A stretch of 64,000 bases of DNA from Bacillota bacterium (GCA_021820965.1 JAKACZ010000002.1:124001-188000); one strand, 5' to 3'; positions 53,092-62,700 are shown, counted from the stretch's first letter. Notes: generated from the letters alone by a model not told the origin. Program-made: numbers and translations.

Positions 53092-54228
53092 GTGTTAGAC
53101 TTCAGCGACTATCCCGTGATTGACAATCACTGCCACGGCATCTATCAAAACCAAGCGTTTGTCGACGTAAGTCAGTGGCGCGGGCTCTTCACCGAATCGA
53201 GTCACCCGGATATGCAATCGAGTCATGCCGCGTCTAGCCTGTTTTACCAGCGATTCATGCGTACGTTAGCCAAGTTGTATAATGTCGAGAACTCGGAACA
53301 CGCCGTGCTGGAAGCTCGGAACCGCCGGTCTCTGAATGAGATTATAGCGATATCTCTGGCACAGTCGGGCCTATCCGCCGTTCTGGTTGATCAGGGGTAT
53401 CCCCCTAGGTCACAGCTAGTTGCCGACAACGTATTCACTCAACCGGGGGGGATTCAGACATACCCCGTGCTTCGATTGGAGCCCCTAATGGAGGAGTTTG
53501 TTCGCAGGTACGCGCGTGTCGAAACGGTCTATGACGCATGGCACGCTGCGCTTGAAGACTTGCGCGGGCAGGGGTACTACGGGCTCAAGAGTATCGCCGC
53601 CTATCGCACCGGACTGAAGATCCGCAGATGGAGCCAAGATGCGGTGTCGGCATCATTTGCTCAGGCCCGGGATGCGGTGCGGCGCACCGGGACGGTTCGT
53701 CTGGCTCACAAACCCTTGCTGGAATCGCTCTTATGGATTGCCTTCGATTATGCCAATGAGGCGGAGCTGCCTGTACAGTTTCATGTGGGCTACGGCGATG
53801 CAGATTGCGACTTGCGATTAGGCAATCCGCTTCACTTACGGGCTGTGTTCGAACAAGACACCCTGCAGCGAATGCCCGTCGTACTGCTGCACGAATGCTG
53901 GCCATTCACTCGAGAAGGTGCGCACATGGCTGCGGTCTATAAGAACGCCTACTTGGATTTGTCTTATGGCATCCCCTTTTTGGGATACCAGGAGATGTTG
54001 GCCTTTACCAAGGCGGCCATTGGTGTAGCTCCGCTCAGCAAGCTGCTGTATAGTTCTGACGCCGTAGGCCTTCCTGAGATGTATTGGCATAGCGTGGTCG
54101 TCGGTAAAGGGATTATCGCTCGGGCTCTATCCGACGCGGTGGACGCAGGTGACATAACAACGGGGACAGCAGAGAAGGCGGGGTTGGCCGTGCTCGCGGA
54201 CAACGCCCGGGCGTTGTATCGATTGTAG
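53092..54228 (+). CDS. FluG-like amidohydrolase
   Basis: 378 residues, GTG start. TIM-barrel metal hydrolase of the Amidohydro_2 type: YPVIDNHCHGIYQ gives the first HxH, then QFHVGYGDADCDLRLGNPLH, VLLHECWPFTREGAHMAAVY and LLYSSDAVGLPEMYW with the late Asp. In fungal FluG this domain is fused to a glutamine-synthetase-like domain; here the GS-like gene is at the far end of the cluster. It probably hydrolyses a gamma-glutamyl amide or related amide. Confidence 0.8.
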   Translation: MLDFSDYPVIDNHCHGIYQNQAFVDVSQWRGLFTESSHPDMQSSHAASSLFYQRFMRTLAKLYNVENSEHAVLEARNRRSLNEIIAISLAQSGLSAVLVDQGYPPRSQLVADNVFTQPGGIQTYPVLRLEPLMEEFVRRYARVETVYDAWHAALEDLRGQGYYGLKSIAAYRTGLKIRRWSQDAVSASFAQARDAVRRTGTVRLAHKPLLESLLWIAFDYANEAELPVQFHVGYGDADCDLRLGNPLHLRAVFEQDTLQRMPVVLLHECWPFTREGAHMAAVYKNAYLDLSYGIPFLGYQEMLAFTKAAIGVAPLSKLLYSSDAVGLPEMYWHSVVVGKGIIARALSDAVDAGDITTGTAEKAGLAVLADNARALYRL

Positions 54229-54239
54229 GGGGGATTCGG

Positions 54240-54998
54240 GTGCTGATGGAGGGCAAGGTCGCTGTAGTCACCGGTGGTGGTGGAATGCTAGGTTCCGCCA
54301 TCGGACACAGACTGGCGCGTGAAGGGGCCACTGTGGCGCTACTGGACGTCGCGTTGGACAAAGTGCGCAACACTGCTGAGGGGATTGGTCGCGAGGGAGG
54401 CTTAGCGGTTGCATTTCACTGTGACGTGACCAACACCCAGGATGTGCGGGGCGTCATGGAGGGGATTCAACGCCAATACGGAAAAATCGATGCCCTAGTC
54501 AATAATGCCGGCATCATGCCGCATCGGGACCACTCCGTACTGGAGATGGATGAAGCTGTCTGGCATCAGATCTATGACATTAATGTGCATGGTCTGGCAC
54601 TTTGCTTGAAGTTTGGCCTGCCCCACATGCCAGACGGCAGTGCCGTCCTCAACATGAGTTCCTTTGTGGCTTTTATGGGTTCATCCAATCCGCAGGAAGC
54701 CTACGGTGCCAGCAAGGGCGCAATTATTGCCCTAACCCGGTCGCTGGCAGTGCAATGCGGCCCTCGAAATATTCGGGTCAATGCGCTCTGCCCTGGGCCT
54801 ATCCTTACCCCCCATGTTGAGGGCTTCTTTCCAACCGAGGAGGCTAAGGCCATACGCTTATCCCGCATTCCGTTGGGGCGATTTGGCCGGCCTGAGGATG
54901 TGGCATCGGCGGCCCTTTTCTTTGTGTCAGACCAGTCGTCTTGGATTACGGGGCAAGCCTTATTGTTGGATGGCGGCATCTCCGTGAATTACTTTTAG
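54240..54998 (+). CDS. SDR-family oxidoreductase
   Basis: 252 residues, GTG start (an ATG two codons on is possible). NAD(P)-binding VAVVTGGGGMLGSAIGHRLA, NNAG at VNNAGIMPHRDH, catalytic Ser in NMSSFVAFMGSS, and YxxxK in EAYGASKGAII. Probably NAD-dependent alcohol oxidation in the amine or amino-alcohol catabolic pathway of the cluster. Confidence 0.9.
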   Translation: MLMEGKVAVVTGGGGMLGSAIGHRLAREGATVALLDVALDKVRNTAEGIGREGGLAVAFHCDVTNTQDVRGVMEGIQRQYGKIDALVNNAGIMPHRDHSVLEMDEAVWHQIYDINVHGLALCLKFGLPHMPDGSAVLNMSSFVAFMGSSNPQEAYGASKGAIIALTRSLAVQCGPRNIRVNALCPGPILTPHVEGFFPTEEAKAIRLSRIPLGRFGRPEDVASAALFFVSDQSSWITGQALLLDGGISVNYF

Positions 54999-55010
54999 AG
55001 AGGGATATGT

Positions 55011-55590
55011 GTGTGCAGACTGATAGTTTTCGGTGAGTGCAGTGGAGTTGGTTGGCAAAACCGGAATGGAAAGCTTTATGTCGCTTTCACATCAGCATAA
55101 GGACGGGTGGGGAATGACTTGGATGGCAGAGCACAGCACCGGCTTAGTCTTGTCGGCCCATACCGCCCCGAACTTTGTTGCGGCGGTGCAGAAACGCCGC
55201 GATATTGCAGTTTCCGTTGCCTTGCGGGTATTCCCGTACGGTTGGAGAATGCCCACCCGTTCATCGCTCGGGGAACAGCATTCGCTCCTAACGGGTGGCG
55301 TCACATGATCATTAACGTAGCGCGCACAATTCAGGCAGTGACCCAAGGTACAACCAACTGCGAGCGGTTGCATGGGGTCCTGCTGTGATTCTGGGGGTCG
55401 GGAGCACCACGGAGCAAGCCGGCAATCTCATTCATCACATCCGCGAAGAATTTGACTATTCCGGACTGAACATGATGTTGCTGACGGGAAGAGAGTTGGT
55501 GTCGGTTTCCTGTGTGGACCCAGCAGCCCAATGCTGGAAACGGAACTCCGGTACTAGGATTTTCGAACCTTACGGTTCCGCAGGTGGAGG
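55011..55590 (+). pseudogene. class II glutamine amidotransferase (YafJ/GlxB-like), frameshifted
   Basis: GTG 55011 after AGAGAGGG gives MCRLIVFGE, the Cys-2 nucleophile start of class II amidotransferases. The sequence then continues in other frames: SLSHQHKDGWGMTWMAEHST (from about 55077), GIPVRLENAHPFIARGTAFA (about 55225) and EFDYSGLNMMLLTGRELVSV (about 55450). At least three frameshifts break it. Intact homologues sit beside GS-like genes in amine pathways, so it was probably a working member of this cluster. Confidence 0.7.
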
Positions 55591-55599
55591 TGAATCAAT

Positions 55600-56259
55600 T
55601 TGTCTAATCAGCGATTAACCCCAGAACCGCCGTCCCGAGCTAGCGATCAGGCATATGATGCCATTCGCGATGCGATCGTGCAAGTAAAGTTGTGGCCAGG
55701 GTCGGCATGGGATGAAAAATCCATTGCACAAGAGATGGGTATGGGCCGCACACCGGTGCGCGAGGCCCTTTTGCGGCTGGCAATGGAAGGACTGGTGACT
55801 ATTTTGCCGCGTCGTGGCCTTCTGATTCCTGCCATCGGATTTCCCGAGATCCAGGCTGTATACGAAGCGCGCACTCCTATTGAATGCGGGATTGCCCGTC
55901 TTGCAGCCGTGCGAGTGGATCAGCATGAATTGTCTTCTATCGCCGCCTTAATCGAGGAGGCGGAGATAATCGACCCCGACGGTGCTTTCGAACGCTACGT
56001 GTCCATGGATCAGATTATCCACCGCCGTCTGGCTGCGATGTCTCATAATCCTTTTCTCATTGACGCGGCCGGCCGTGTCTTGGACCATAACGAGCGCTTT
56101 TGGCGGTACTACTTCCGGGAACATGCTGGGGCCGACGCGATCGTGTCGCATAAAGCGCTGTTGGCAGCTCTGAAGGCGCATGATGCGGACGCGGCTGAGC
56201 TGGCCATGAAAGATCATGTCGAAGCGTCCCGCGTACTCCTGCATGCCGTATTTCGATAG
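55600..56259 (+). CDS. GntR-family regulator, FCD type
   Basis: 219 residues; TTG start because GGAGGTG lies 8 bp upstream. Winged helix: QAYDAIRDAIVQVKLWPGSA, MGMGRTPVREALLRLAMEGL and ILPRRGLLIPA. The C-terminal FCD domain has helical acid/His metal-type positions (DQIIHRRLAAMSHNPFL and HKALLAALKAHDADAAELAM with the final DH). Likely local repressor of the catabolic cluster, responding to a pathway acid. Confidence 0.88.
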   Translation: MSNQRLTPEPPSRASDQAYDAIRDAIVQVKLWPGSAWDEKSIAQEMGMGRTPVREALLRLAMEGLVTILPRRGLLIPAIGFPEIQAVYEARTPIECGIARLAAVRVDQHELSSIAALIEEAEIIDPDGAFERYVSMDQIIHRRLAAMSHNPFLIDAAGRVLDHNERFWRYYFREHAGADAIVSHKALLAALKAHDADAAELAMKDHVEASRVLLHAVFR

Positions 56260-56269
56260 GGGGAACCAA

Positions 56270-56980
56270 ATGGACGAGCTGGCACAGAAAAAATCACAAG
56301 GGATACCCATTGTGGGGCTGACTGCTTACGATTTTCCCACGGCCCAGTTGATTGAACAGGCGGGTTTGGATTTGGTTCTGGTGGGTGATTCGGTCGGACC
56401 GATGCTGCTCGGTCACTCCAGTGCACATGAAACGACGGTAGATGAAATGGTGATGTTAGGGCGGGCTGTGGTTCGCGGCGCTCCCAACACTTTGGTGGTC
56501 ATCGACATGCCGATATCCGCCTATCGCGGGGACGTTGACGAGTCACTGGTCCATGCCCAGCGCATCATTCGGGAGACCGGTGCTGCGGCCGTGAAAATCG
56601 AGGGAGGCCGCGAAGTGATCCCCGCTATTGAACGGCTTCGTGAATCGGGGATTTCGGTGGCAGCCCACCTGTCGGACGCGCAGGCGTCCGACGACTTGTC
56701 GGAAACGGCCCACTTGTTGGAGGAGGCCGGTGCAGCCCTGATAGTGCTGGTCAATTTGCCGCGGAACAGGGCTATGGCGGTGACCCAAGCGGTTAGGGTT
56801 CCGACCATTGGATACTTGTCGGGACCCCACTGCGACGGCCAACTTTACGTCACGCCGCGGCTTGTGGGTCTAGTGCCAACCGGAGCGGAGAACGGGCCTT
56901 ACTTCAACCTCGCCCGTCAGTACGAGCGTACTTTTACGCGCTTTCGGAACGATGTTCGGGCCAGGCGGTTCCCGCGGTAA
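56270..56980 (+). CDS. PanB-like (ketopantoate hydroxymethyltransferase family) protein
   Basis: 236 residues, ATG after GGGGG; PanB is usually 260-280. VGLTAYDFPTAQLIEQAGLD, LVGDSVGPMLLGHSSAHETT and VKIEGGREVIPAIERL match PanB metal and substrate motifs. The region that carries the catalytic Glu in PanB (IVLExVP) reads IVLVNLP, so that Glu is Val here, and GHLGLTPQ is AHLSDAQ. No panC or panD nearby. More likely a repurposed aldol/lyase-type enzyme of the phosphoenolpyruvate-binding superfamily than true pantothenate synthesis. Confidence 0.7.
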   Translation: MDELAQKKSQGIPIVGLTAYDFPTAQLIEQAGLDLVLVGDSVGPMLLGHSSAHETTVDEMVMLGRAVVRGAPNTLVVIDMPISAYRGDVDESLVHAQRIIRETGAAAVKIEGGREVIPAIERLRESGISVAAHLSDAQASDDLSETAHLLEEAGAALIVLVNLPRNRAMAVTQAVRVPTIGYLSGPHCDGQLYVTPRLVGLVPTGAENGPYFNLARQYERTFTRFRNDVRARRFPR

Positions 56981-57055
56981 AAAATTCGGAGAAGTTAGCT
57001 ATCTAACAGGGAATTTTGTGACGTTTGTAGTATATCAGTTATGGGAGGTAATGAT

Positions 57056-58468
57056 ATGGCAGTCGAAGAGGGTCAACAGCCGCGCCTGGCGCGGAACGTA
57101 TTGACGGTTCCCAACTGTATCGCCCTTTCTGCCGCCGCCATGGCCCCGGTGCTGGCGGTGGTTTTAAACGCTCCGGCCGCGGCACCGACTACCGGCGCTG
57201 CGCTACCGCTCTCGTTCCTCATCGCCTTCATTGCGGCATTGTTGGTAGGCAACACCGTGATTCAGTTTGCTCGCGAAATGCCGAGCGCCGGGTCATTTTA
57301 CACCTTCAATCGGCAGGGGTTGGGGTCAGCCGCCGGATTTCTCACCGGCTGGCTCTTTGCGTTTGGGTACGGGCTCTTCGCTCTAGGATTGTTTACCGCT
57401 TTTGGGGGGTTTGCACAAAGCTATGTCGCTGGCGTGACGGGACTCACCTTGCCCTGGTGGCTCTTTAGCGCGTTTGCCATGGCGGTGGTCTTATTTCTGT
57501 CCATCCGCAGCATTCGGACATCTGTCCAAGTAGACTTGACCATGCTGACCATCGAAATTATGGTCTTCGTCATCCTGGCCGTCATTGCCATCGTCCATGC
57601 CGGCAGCGGCAACAGTTCCACGTACTTTACACCGGCTGCGTCCTCTAGGGGGATCTCTGGGGTGGGATTTGGCATGGTGTTTGGTCTGCTCTCATTCGCA
57701 GGATTTGATGCTGCCGCTACCTTAGGCGAAGAGACAAAGAACCCTCGTCGAAGCATCCCGCGCGCCGTTATTGGGGCACTGGTGGCGGTCGGCGTGTTCT
57801 ATGTATTCGTGATGTACGGTTTGGCGGCAGGATATCACCTGAATAACCCTGCCTCCCTGAAAGTCTTCGTTTCTGATCCGAATCCGTTCATTACCCTGGC
57901 TCACCGCGACGCACCCTGGCTCTCGCAAATCGTCAGCTTGGTAGCCATGTTCGGGATCTTCTCATGCTTCTTGGCGGTGCATAACGCTGTGGTGCGGGTC
58001 ATCTTTTCGATGGGCCGTGATCGGGTGCTGCCTAGATGGCTGAGTCGCACCCATCCGAAATATCACTCCCCGGTGGCGGCGATTTGGGCTACGGCGGGAT
58101 TCGCGGTAGTCTGTGGAATGCCCATTGCTCTGTGGATTGGTCCAGGAGCCTCTGGAGCCTATGGCTTTACCGGATCCATTGGCACGGTGGCCGTGGTGAT
58201 TGTCTATCTCTTGAGCAACATTGCCTTAATCCGCTATTTCGCCCGGCGGCAGGGGCGCAGGTTATGGCGGCATGTCATCATCCCGGCCCTAGGAATCCTT
58301 GCGCTGGTCTATCCGTTGTGGTCCACGCTCCAGCCCGGGTCACCCCCCTTCAACTTGGTTCCCATCATCTCAGGCATGTGGATTGCGGGTGGATTAGTGA
58401 TTTATGTGGTACTAAAGTCCAAGTCACCTGACAAGGTAGCCAGCATGGGATCGACGCTGGCCGATTGA
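57056..58468 (+). CDS. APC-family amino acid/amine permease
   Basis: 470 residues from ATG 57056 (GGGAGG 7 bp before). About 12 membrane segments. PNCIALSAAAMAPVLAVVLN and EMPSAGSFYTFNRQGLGSAA are typical of the amino-acid-permease branch; FGLLSFAGFDAAATLGEETKNPRRSIPRAV is the TM6 loop signature of the family in two adjoining parts. Probable importer for the amine or amino acid degraded by this cluster. Confidence 0.88.
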   Translation: MAVEEGQQPRLARNVLTVPNCIALSAAAMAPVLAVVLNAPAAAPTTGAALPLSFLIAFIAALLVGNTVIQFAREMPSAGSFYTFNRQGLGSAAGFLTGWLFAFGYGLFALGLFTAFGGFAQSYVAGVTGLTLPWWLFSAFAMAVVLFLSIRSIRTSVQVDLTMLTIEIMVFVILAVIAIVHAGSGNSSTYFTPAASSRGISGVGFGMVFGLLSFAGFDAAATLGEETKNPRRSIPRAVIGALVAVGVFYVFVMYGLAAGYHLNNPASLKVFVSDPNPFITLAHRDAPWLSQIVSLVAMFGIFSCFLAVHNAVVRVIFSMGRDRVLPRWLSRTHPKYHSPVAAIWATAGFAVVCGMPIALWIGPGASGAYGFTGSIGTVAVVIVYLLSNIALIRYFARRQGRRLWRHVIIPALGILALVYPLWSTLQPGSPPFNLVPIISGMWIAGGLVIYVVLKSKSPDKVASMGSTLAD

Positions 58469-58500
58469 GCACCCTAAGCAATTACAGAAACCGGAAGTAG

Positions 58501-59190
58501 GTGGCGAATGTGTTTCAGTACCGAGGGAAGACCATCTGGATGACATTGGATGAGGTGGCGAACCCGCAGCATACCGCTCTGATTGTGGTCGACATGCAAA
58601 CGGACTTTTGCGCGCCCGAGGGAGTATTTGCCCAAAACGGCATTGACATCTCGATGTATCCTTCGATGATTTCACGACTCGATAAGCTCATGGGTCAAGC
58701 ACGTCGTGTGGGGGTCCCGGTGATTTACCTCCTGATGACTCAATTGAAGGGTGGGGAGGCCGACTCGCCAGCTCAAATCCGCTTCAACATGCGACTTCAT
58801 CAGGGCACTCGGCTACAGCCCGGCCCGCTTGAATACACGCAAGACGGTTCGGCGGGACAAGCGGTAATTAGTGCGCTCACTCCCCAATCGGGAGACCTGG
58901 TGGTCAAGAAGTACCGATCCAGTGGTTTTTGGGGCACCAATCTGGATATGATTCTTCGCAGCATGAACCGCAAAACGGTGGTTGTGACAGGATGTACAAC
59001 TGAGGGATGCGTGGAATCTACGGCTCGGGATGCTTTGTTTGCGGACTATTATGTGGTAGTACCTGAAGATGGTGTGGCCAGTGACGACCAGGCGCAGCAC
59101 GAGGCGTCGCTGCTCCTGATGAGGCATCGGTTTGATATGACCACCTGTGAGGAATTGGTGAATACATGGGAGGTGGCTAGACATGGGTAA
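58501..59190 (+). CDS. isochorismatase-family amidohydrolase
   Basis: 229 residues, GTG start. Catalytic triad positions are visible: Asp in LIVVDMQTDFCAPEG, Lys in VVKKYRSSGFWGTNLD, Cys in VTGCTTEGCVESTARDA. The fold covers N-carbamoyl amidases, nicotinamidase and biuret/ureidoacrylate hydrolases. An amidase that releases ammonia from a pathway amide is likely. It overlaps the next SDR by 8 bp. Confidence 0.88.
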   Translation: MANVFQYRGKTIWMTLDEVANPQHTALIVVDMQTDFCAPEGVFAQNGIDISMYPSMISRLDKLMGQARRVGVPVIYLLMTQLKGGEADSPAQIRFNMRLHQGTRLQPGPLEYTQDGSAGQAVISALTPQSGDLVVKKYRSSGFWGTNLDMILRSMNRKTVVVTGCTTEGCVESTARDALFADYYVVVPEDGVASDDQAQHEASLLLMRHRFDMTTCEELVNTWEVARHG

Positions 59191-59932
59191 ATTGGACGGC
59201 AAGATTGCCGTGGTTACGGGTGGTGCGCGTGGTATTGGTGCCGGTATTGCGATAGGTATGGCCCGCGCGGGGGCCGATATTCTTATCGCTGACATGGCTG
59301 CCGAAGAGTGTTGTGAGCCTACGTTAACAGCCATTCGCGAAATGGGTCGCAGGGCTGTTTATGTGCCCACCGATGTTGCCATAGAGCAACAGATGGAGTC
59401 CATGGCAGACAAGGCTCTGGCGGAGTTCGGCCGTGTGGACATCCTGGTCAATGACGCGGGCATCTTTACACAGTCACTTTTGGAGGATTTGCCCATCGCC
59501 GATTGGGATCGGGTCATCGCGGTAAATCTAAGAGGAACGTTCCTCGGCATCCACTATTTCCTACCGGGCATGCTGGCACAACACAGTGGGGTCATTATCA
59601 ATATCGCGTCCCAGTTGGGTCAGATTGGCGGCGTCGAGGTCGCCCACTATTGTGCTAGTAAGGCCGGTATTATTGGACTGACCAAGGCTTTGGCCCGCGA
59701 AGTTTCATCCCGGGGCGTGCGCGTGAATGCTATCGCGCCGGGGCCAATTCTGACCGACATGATGGCATCCGAGACCGAGGATTGGAAGGCAGCTAAGCTC
59801 AAGGAGCTTCCCATTGGCCGGTTTGGCGAGGTGCATGAGGTCGTACCAACCGCTGTCTTTCTGGCATCGGACGATGCCAGCTACTACGTCGGTCAGACAC
59901 TGGGTCCAAACGGCGGAGATGTCATGCTATGA
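59183..59932 (+). CDS. SDR-family oxidoreductase
   Basis: 249 residues, ATG behind GGAGGTGG. IAVVTGGARGIGAGIAIGMA (TGxxxGIG), LVNDAGIFTQS, catalytic Ser in NIASQLGQIGG, and YxxxK in HYCASKAGIIGLTKALA. Close in form to 3-oxoacyl-ACP reductase or glucose dehydrogenase types; with the first SDR it could give successive oxidation steps. Confidence 0.9.
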   Translation: MGKLDGKIAVVTGGARGIGAGIAIGMARAGADILIADMAAEECCEPTLTAIREMGRRAVYVPTDVAIEQQMESMADKALAEFGRVDILVNDAGIFTQSLLEDLPIADWDRVIAVNLRGTFLGIHYFLPGMLAQHSGVIINIASQLGQIGGVEVAHYCASKAGIIGLTKALAREVSSRGVRVNAIAPGPILTDMMASETEDWKAAKLKELPIGRFGEVHEVVPTAVFLASDDASYYVGQTLGPNGGDVML

Positions 59933-59969
59933 GACTCGGGGATATGATCAGCGATGGGAGTGTTTAGGG

Positions 59970-61319
59970 ATGACCTATGATGACATAGTGTCGGACTGTA
60001 CTCAGTCTAACGTGCAACTCATTCGATTTCTTTACTGTGATTACAGCGGTGTGGCTCGGGGAAAAACCATTCACGTGCGGCACCTGGCTCATAAGCTGCA
60101 TGAGGGCATTGGACTTACCCGAGCCCAAATGGCCATCAACCTGCTTGAAGAACTGACCGATGTGCGTGGCATGGAGCCGGTCGGCGAGATTCGGCTGGTC
60201 CCCGACACCAACACCTTCAGTGTTCTGCCGTGGGATCCCCGCAGTGCCAGCATGTACTGCGACCAAATTGACCATGACCGTGAAGCTTGGGGAGGGTGCC
60301 CCCGCACTTTCTTGAAACAAGCGGTCAACGAGGCCGCTCAGTATGGAATGGCCATCGATGCGACCTTCGAAAATGAGTTTTACCTCGCCCGAGAAGTGGA
60401 TGGCGTACGTGTACGCTTTGACCACGCCCCGGTGTACAGTTCCATCGGACTCGATTTATCCGCCGCAGTCATGCACGACATCGTGGATGCTTTGGAAGCC
60501 CAAGGTCTAGAGGTGGAGCAGGCGATTAACGAGTACGGGCCTGGTCAGATGGAAATTTCCATTCGCCATAAGGACGCACTCGCTGCGGCGGACCGTCAGA
60601 TGCGGCTGCGCGACACTGCACGTGGCATAGCGCTCAAGCATGGTTTGTTGGCCAGCTTTGCGCCGAAACCTTTTCCTGACGGGATTGGCAGTGGCTGCCA
60701 CATCCATTTCAGCCTATGGAATCCGGAGCGAACTCAAAGCTTGCTCTATGATCCGGACCGGCCTCTACAGCTCAGTGACACCGGTCGCCACTTTATCGCC
60801 GGTGTCCTGCGGCACCTCCGGGCGCTGACGGCACTCACCTGCCCCAGCTACAACTCTTATAGCCGACTGCAACCGCACACCTGGAGCTCGGCCTATACGG
60901 CCTGGGGATTTGACAATCGCGAGGCAGCGGTACGGATTGCCTCTCCATTTTGGGGTCGCGAGTCGGATACTTATAATCTCGAACTAAAGACGTCGGATGC
61001 CAGCGCCAACCCCTATTTGTCGTTGGGGGGCCTCATATGGGCCGGTATCGATGGGGTCCGCAACGGGTGGGAACCAGGCCCGCCTGTCTCGGTCGACCCG
61101 GGAAAGCTATCGGACAGCGAGCGCCAATCTTTGGGCATCGTCGAACTGCCCAAGTCCATGGCTGAGGCGTTGGCAGCATTAGAGAACGACCGTGTATTGA
61201 TAGATGCGATGGGTGACTTGATGGCACGCGCCTATCTCACCGTGCGTCGGGCCGAAGACAGGGTGTTTCGCGAGCAAAATCAGGAATTTGAAATTGCCAA
61301 CCACTTCTATAAGTTCTAG
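59970..61319 (+). CDS. glutamine synthetase-like gamma-glutamyl amide ligase
   Basis: 449 residues from ATG 59970, the conserved start (MTYDDIVSDCTQSNVQLIRF). GS catalytic signatures: FDHAPVY, VEQAINEYGPGQMEISIRHK, PFPDGIGSGCHIHFSLW (usual GSGxHxH) and NSYSRLQPHTWSSAYTAW. It belongs to the GlnA3/PuuA-like branch (gamma-glutamyl amine ligases), not housekeeping GlnA. It probably joins an amine to glutamate as first step of its breakdown. Last gene of the cluster. Confidence 0.85.
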   Translation: MTYDDIVSDCTQSNVQLIRFLYCDYSGVARGKTIHVRHLAHKLHEGIGLTRAQMAINLLEELTDVRGMEPVGEIRLVPDTNTFSVLPWDPRSASMYCDQIDHDREAWGGCPRTFLKQAVNEAAQYGMAIDATFENEFYLAREVDGVRVRFDHAPVYSSIGLDLSAAVMHDIVDALEAQGLEVEQAINEYGPGQMEISIRHKDALAAADRQMRLRDTARGIALKHGLLASFAPKPFPDGIGSGCHIHFSLWNPERTQSLLYDPDRPLQLSDTGRHFIAGVLRHLRALTALTCPSYNSYSRLQPHTWSSAYTAWGFDNREAAVRIASPFWGRESDTYNLELKTSDASANPYLSLGGLIWAGIDGVRNGWEPGPPVSVDPGKLSDSERQSLGIVELPKSMAEALAALENDRVLIDAMGDLMARAYLTVRRAEDRVFREQNQEFEIANHFYKF

Positions 61320-61341
61320 CGCCGGGGGATGAGTGATTTGG

Positions 61342-61922
61342 CTATGTGGCGTTGGTCAAGGCTGCACGCCTGGCTTTTGGCCGGCCCACCGGAAGGCCCG
61401 CGAGGCGGACGGGGTCGGTTTCCCCGGCGATAAGCTGCTGGATCATGGCCCGCCCGGACACACCGAGCACGTCGGTCGCCAGTCGCCACGGAGGTAGTTT
61501 GATATTGGTGCCTTCCAACACCCTTTGGGTCCGGTTCACATCCCGGGAGCGCTCGGCGGTCCACTGGGTCCGCTGCCGCAGCTTGCGCTGCGGGCGAACG
61601 GGGATAAAACTGGGTCGGAGCAGACCATGGCGCAAGAGGTTGGCAATCCAGGTGCTATCGTTGACGTCCGTCTTTCGCCCGGGCACGTTCTTGATGTGCG
61701 CGGGGTTGACAACCCACGTGGTGAACGGGCCGTCCAGAAGGTTATACACCGGCTTGCAATATGAGCCCGTGCAGCCAGGCCTGTAGGTCCCGCAGATCGG
61801 GGGCCGTCGTGCCAAGGTGCGCGGCGAAACGTGGCCCGGCTGCGGTGATCCGTCAGGCAGATGCTTGCCACGACCGTCTTCTTGTGGACCAGCCCCGCGC
61901 AAGCCGGATATAAGACCTCCAT
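61342..61922 (-). pseudogene. IS110-family transposase remnant
   Basis: From ATG 61922: MEVLYPACAGLVHKKTVVAS, where the family reads CAGLDVHKKT, so the first catalytic Asp codon is missing. A frame change follows, then WVVNPAHIKNVPGRKTDVND, LRHGLLRPSFIPVRPQRKLR and NRTQRVLEGTNIKLPPWRLA. The C-terminal half with the Ser motif is absent. It directly abuts the end of the GS-like gene. Confidence 0.8.
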
Positions 61923-62055
61923 CGCTGGCATCATCCTTTTCCGCACCCGTAGCGGCGGCGCAAGCCGCCGGTCCCACTGGGGTCGGGGGGAGAGCATGAT
62001 CTCGACTCGGCCTCACGTGCTCACCCGAAAGTGGCGACACTCGCGGATCCCGCAA

Positions 62056-62649
62056 ACTGGTTCACGCATTCGTGATAGCACCGAGAACTCCGTGGGGGGG
62101 GGGACAGGGTGCTACGCTTAGCATAGATCAGCGGCGGGCAGCGAGGGTCCCCCATTTTCATGCGGCGGGTACCGCGGTGCAGCGCGGCATGGGGAACTGG
62201 TTCGCGATTTCGCTGGGATTCGGCGCGATTGGCGGCGTGTCGGGTCTGTCAGAATGGTCACATCCCAACCACCGACATCAGACTTCTCACTTTGCCCCCT
62301 CGACCGTCGCTCCACACCAAAGGTCGAGTGGTTCTGTTCACAACGCAACCAATACGCACGGCCACCCGCCGGGTAATTACCACCCGATGAACTCTCACAA
62401 CCAGATGGATGGTCTGGACGGCGCTCGCCTAAGTCTGCAACCGGTCCCTCCGTCGGCGCCCCCATCGACCACCGTCCCATCCTTTCCCGTGAATGCGGCA
62501 GGCCAGACCTATGGCTTGGACGAGAACGTTGGTTGGCGCTAATGCTAACTGTCATCACTTCGACTAACATGGCTGTCACAGGGATCTGACGGGTATTCTC
62601 GGTTCAGAGGGGGCCTGGAAATGTAGAAGAATCAGCCCAATGGGCTGGG
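62056..62649. other. region with one doubtful ORF
   Basis: A plus-strand frame (ATG 62190 to 62542, 117 residues) has a short hydrophobic start (MGNWFAISLGFGAIGGVSGL) and a His/Asn/Pro/Ser-rich tail. No ribosome binding site, no family. Could be a small exported protein. Confidence 0.25.
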
Positions 62650-62700
62650 ATTCGCGTTTGGCGGACGGCTGAAAGCCCACGACCTGCGCCAAACGCGAAT
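62650..62700. repeat. perfect 14-bp inverted repeat
   Basis: ATTCGCGTTTGGCG (62650-62663) and CGCCAAACGCGAAT (62687-62700) with a 23-bp centre that holds a second small hairpin GGCTGAAAGCC. No T-run follows. It could be a structured RNA, an IS/MITE end pair or a recombination site. Confidence 0.7.
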
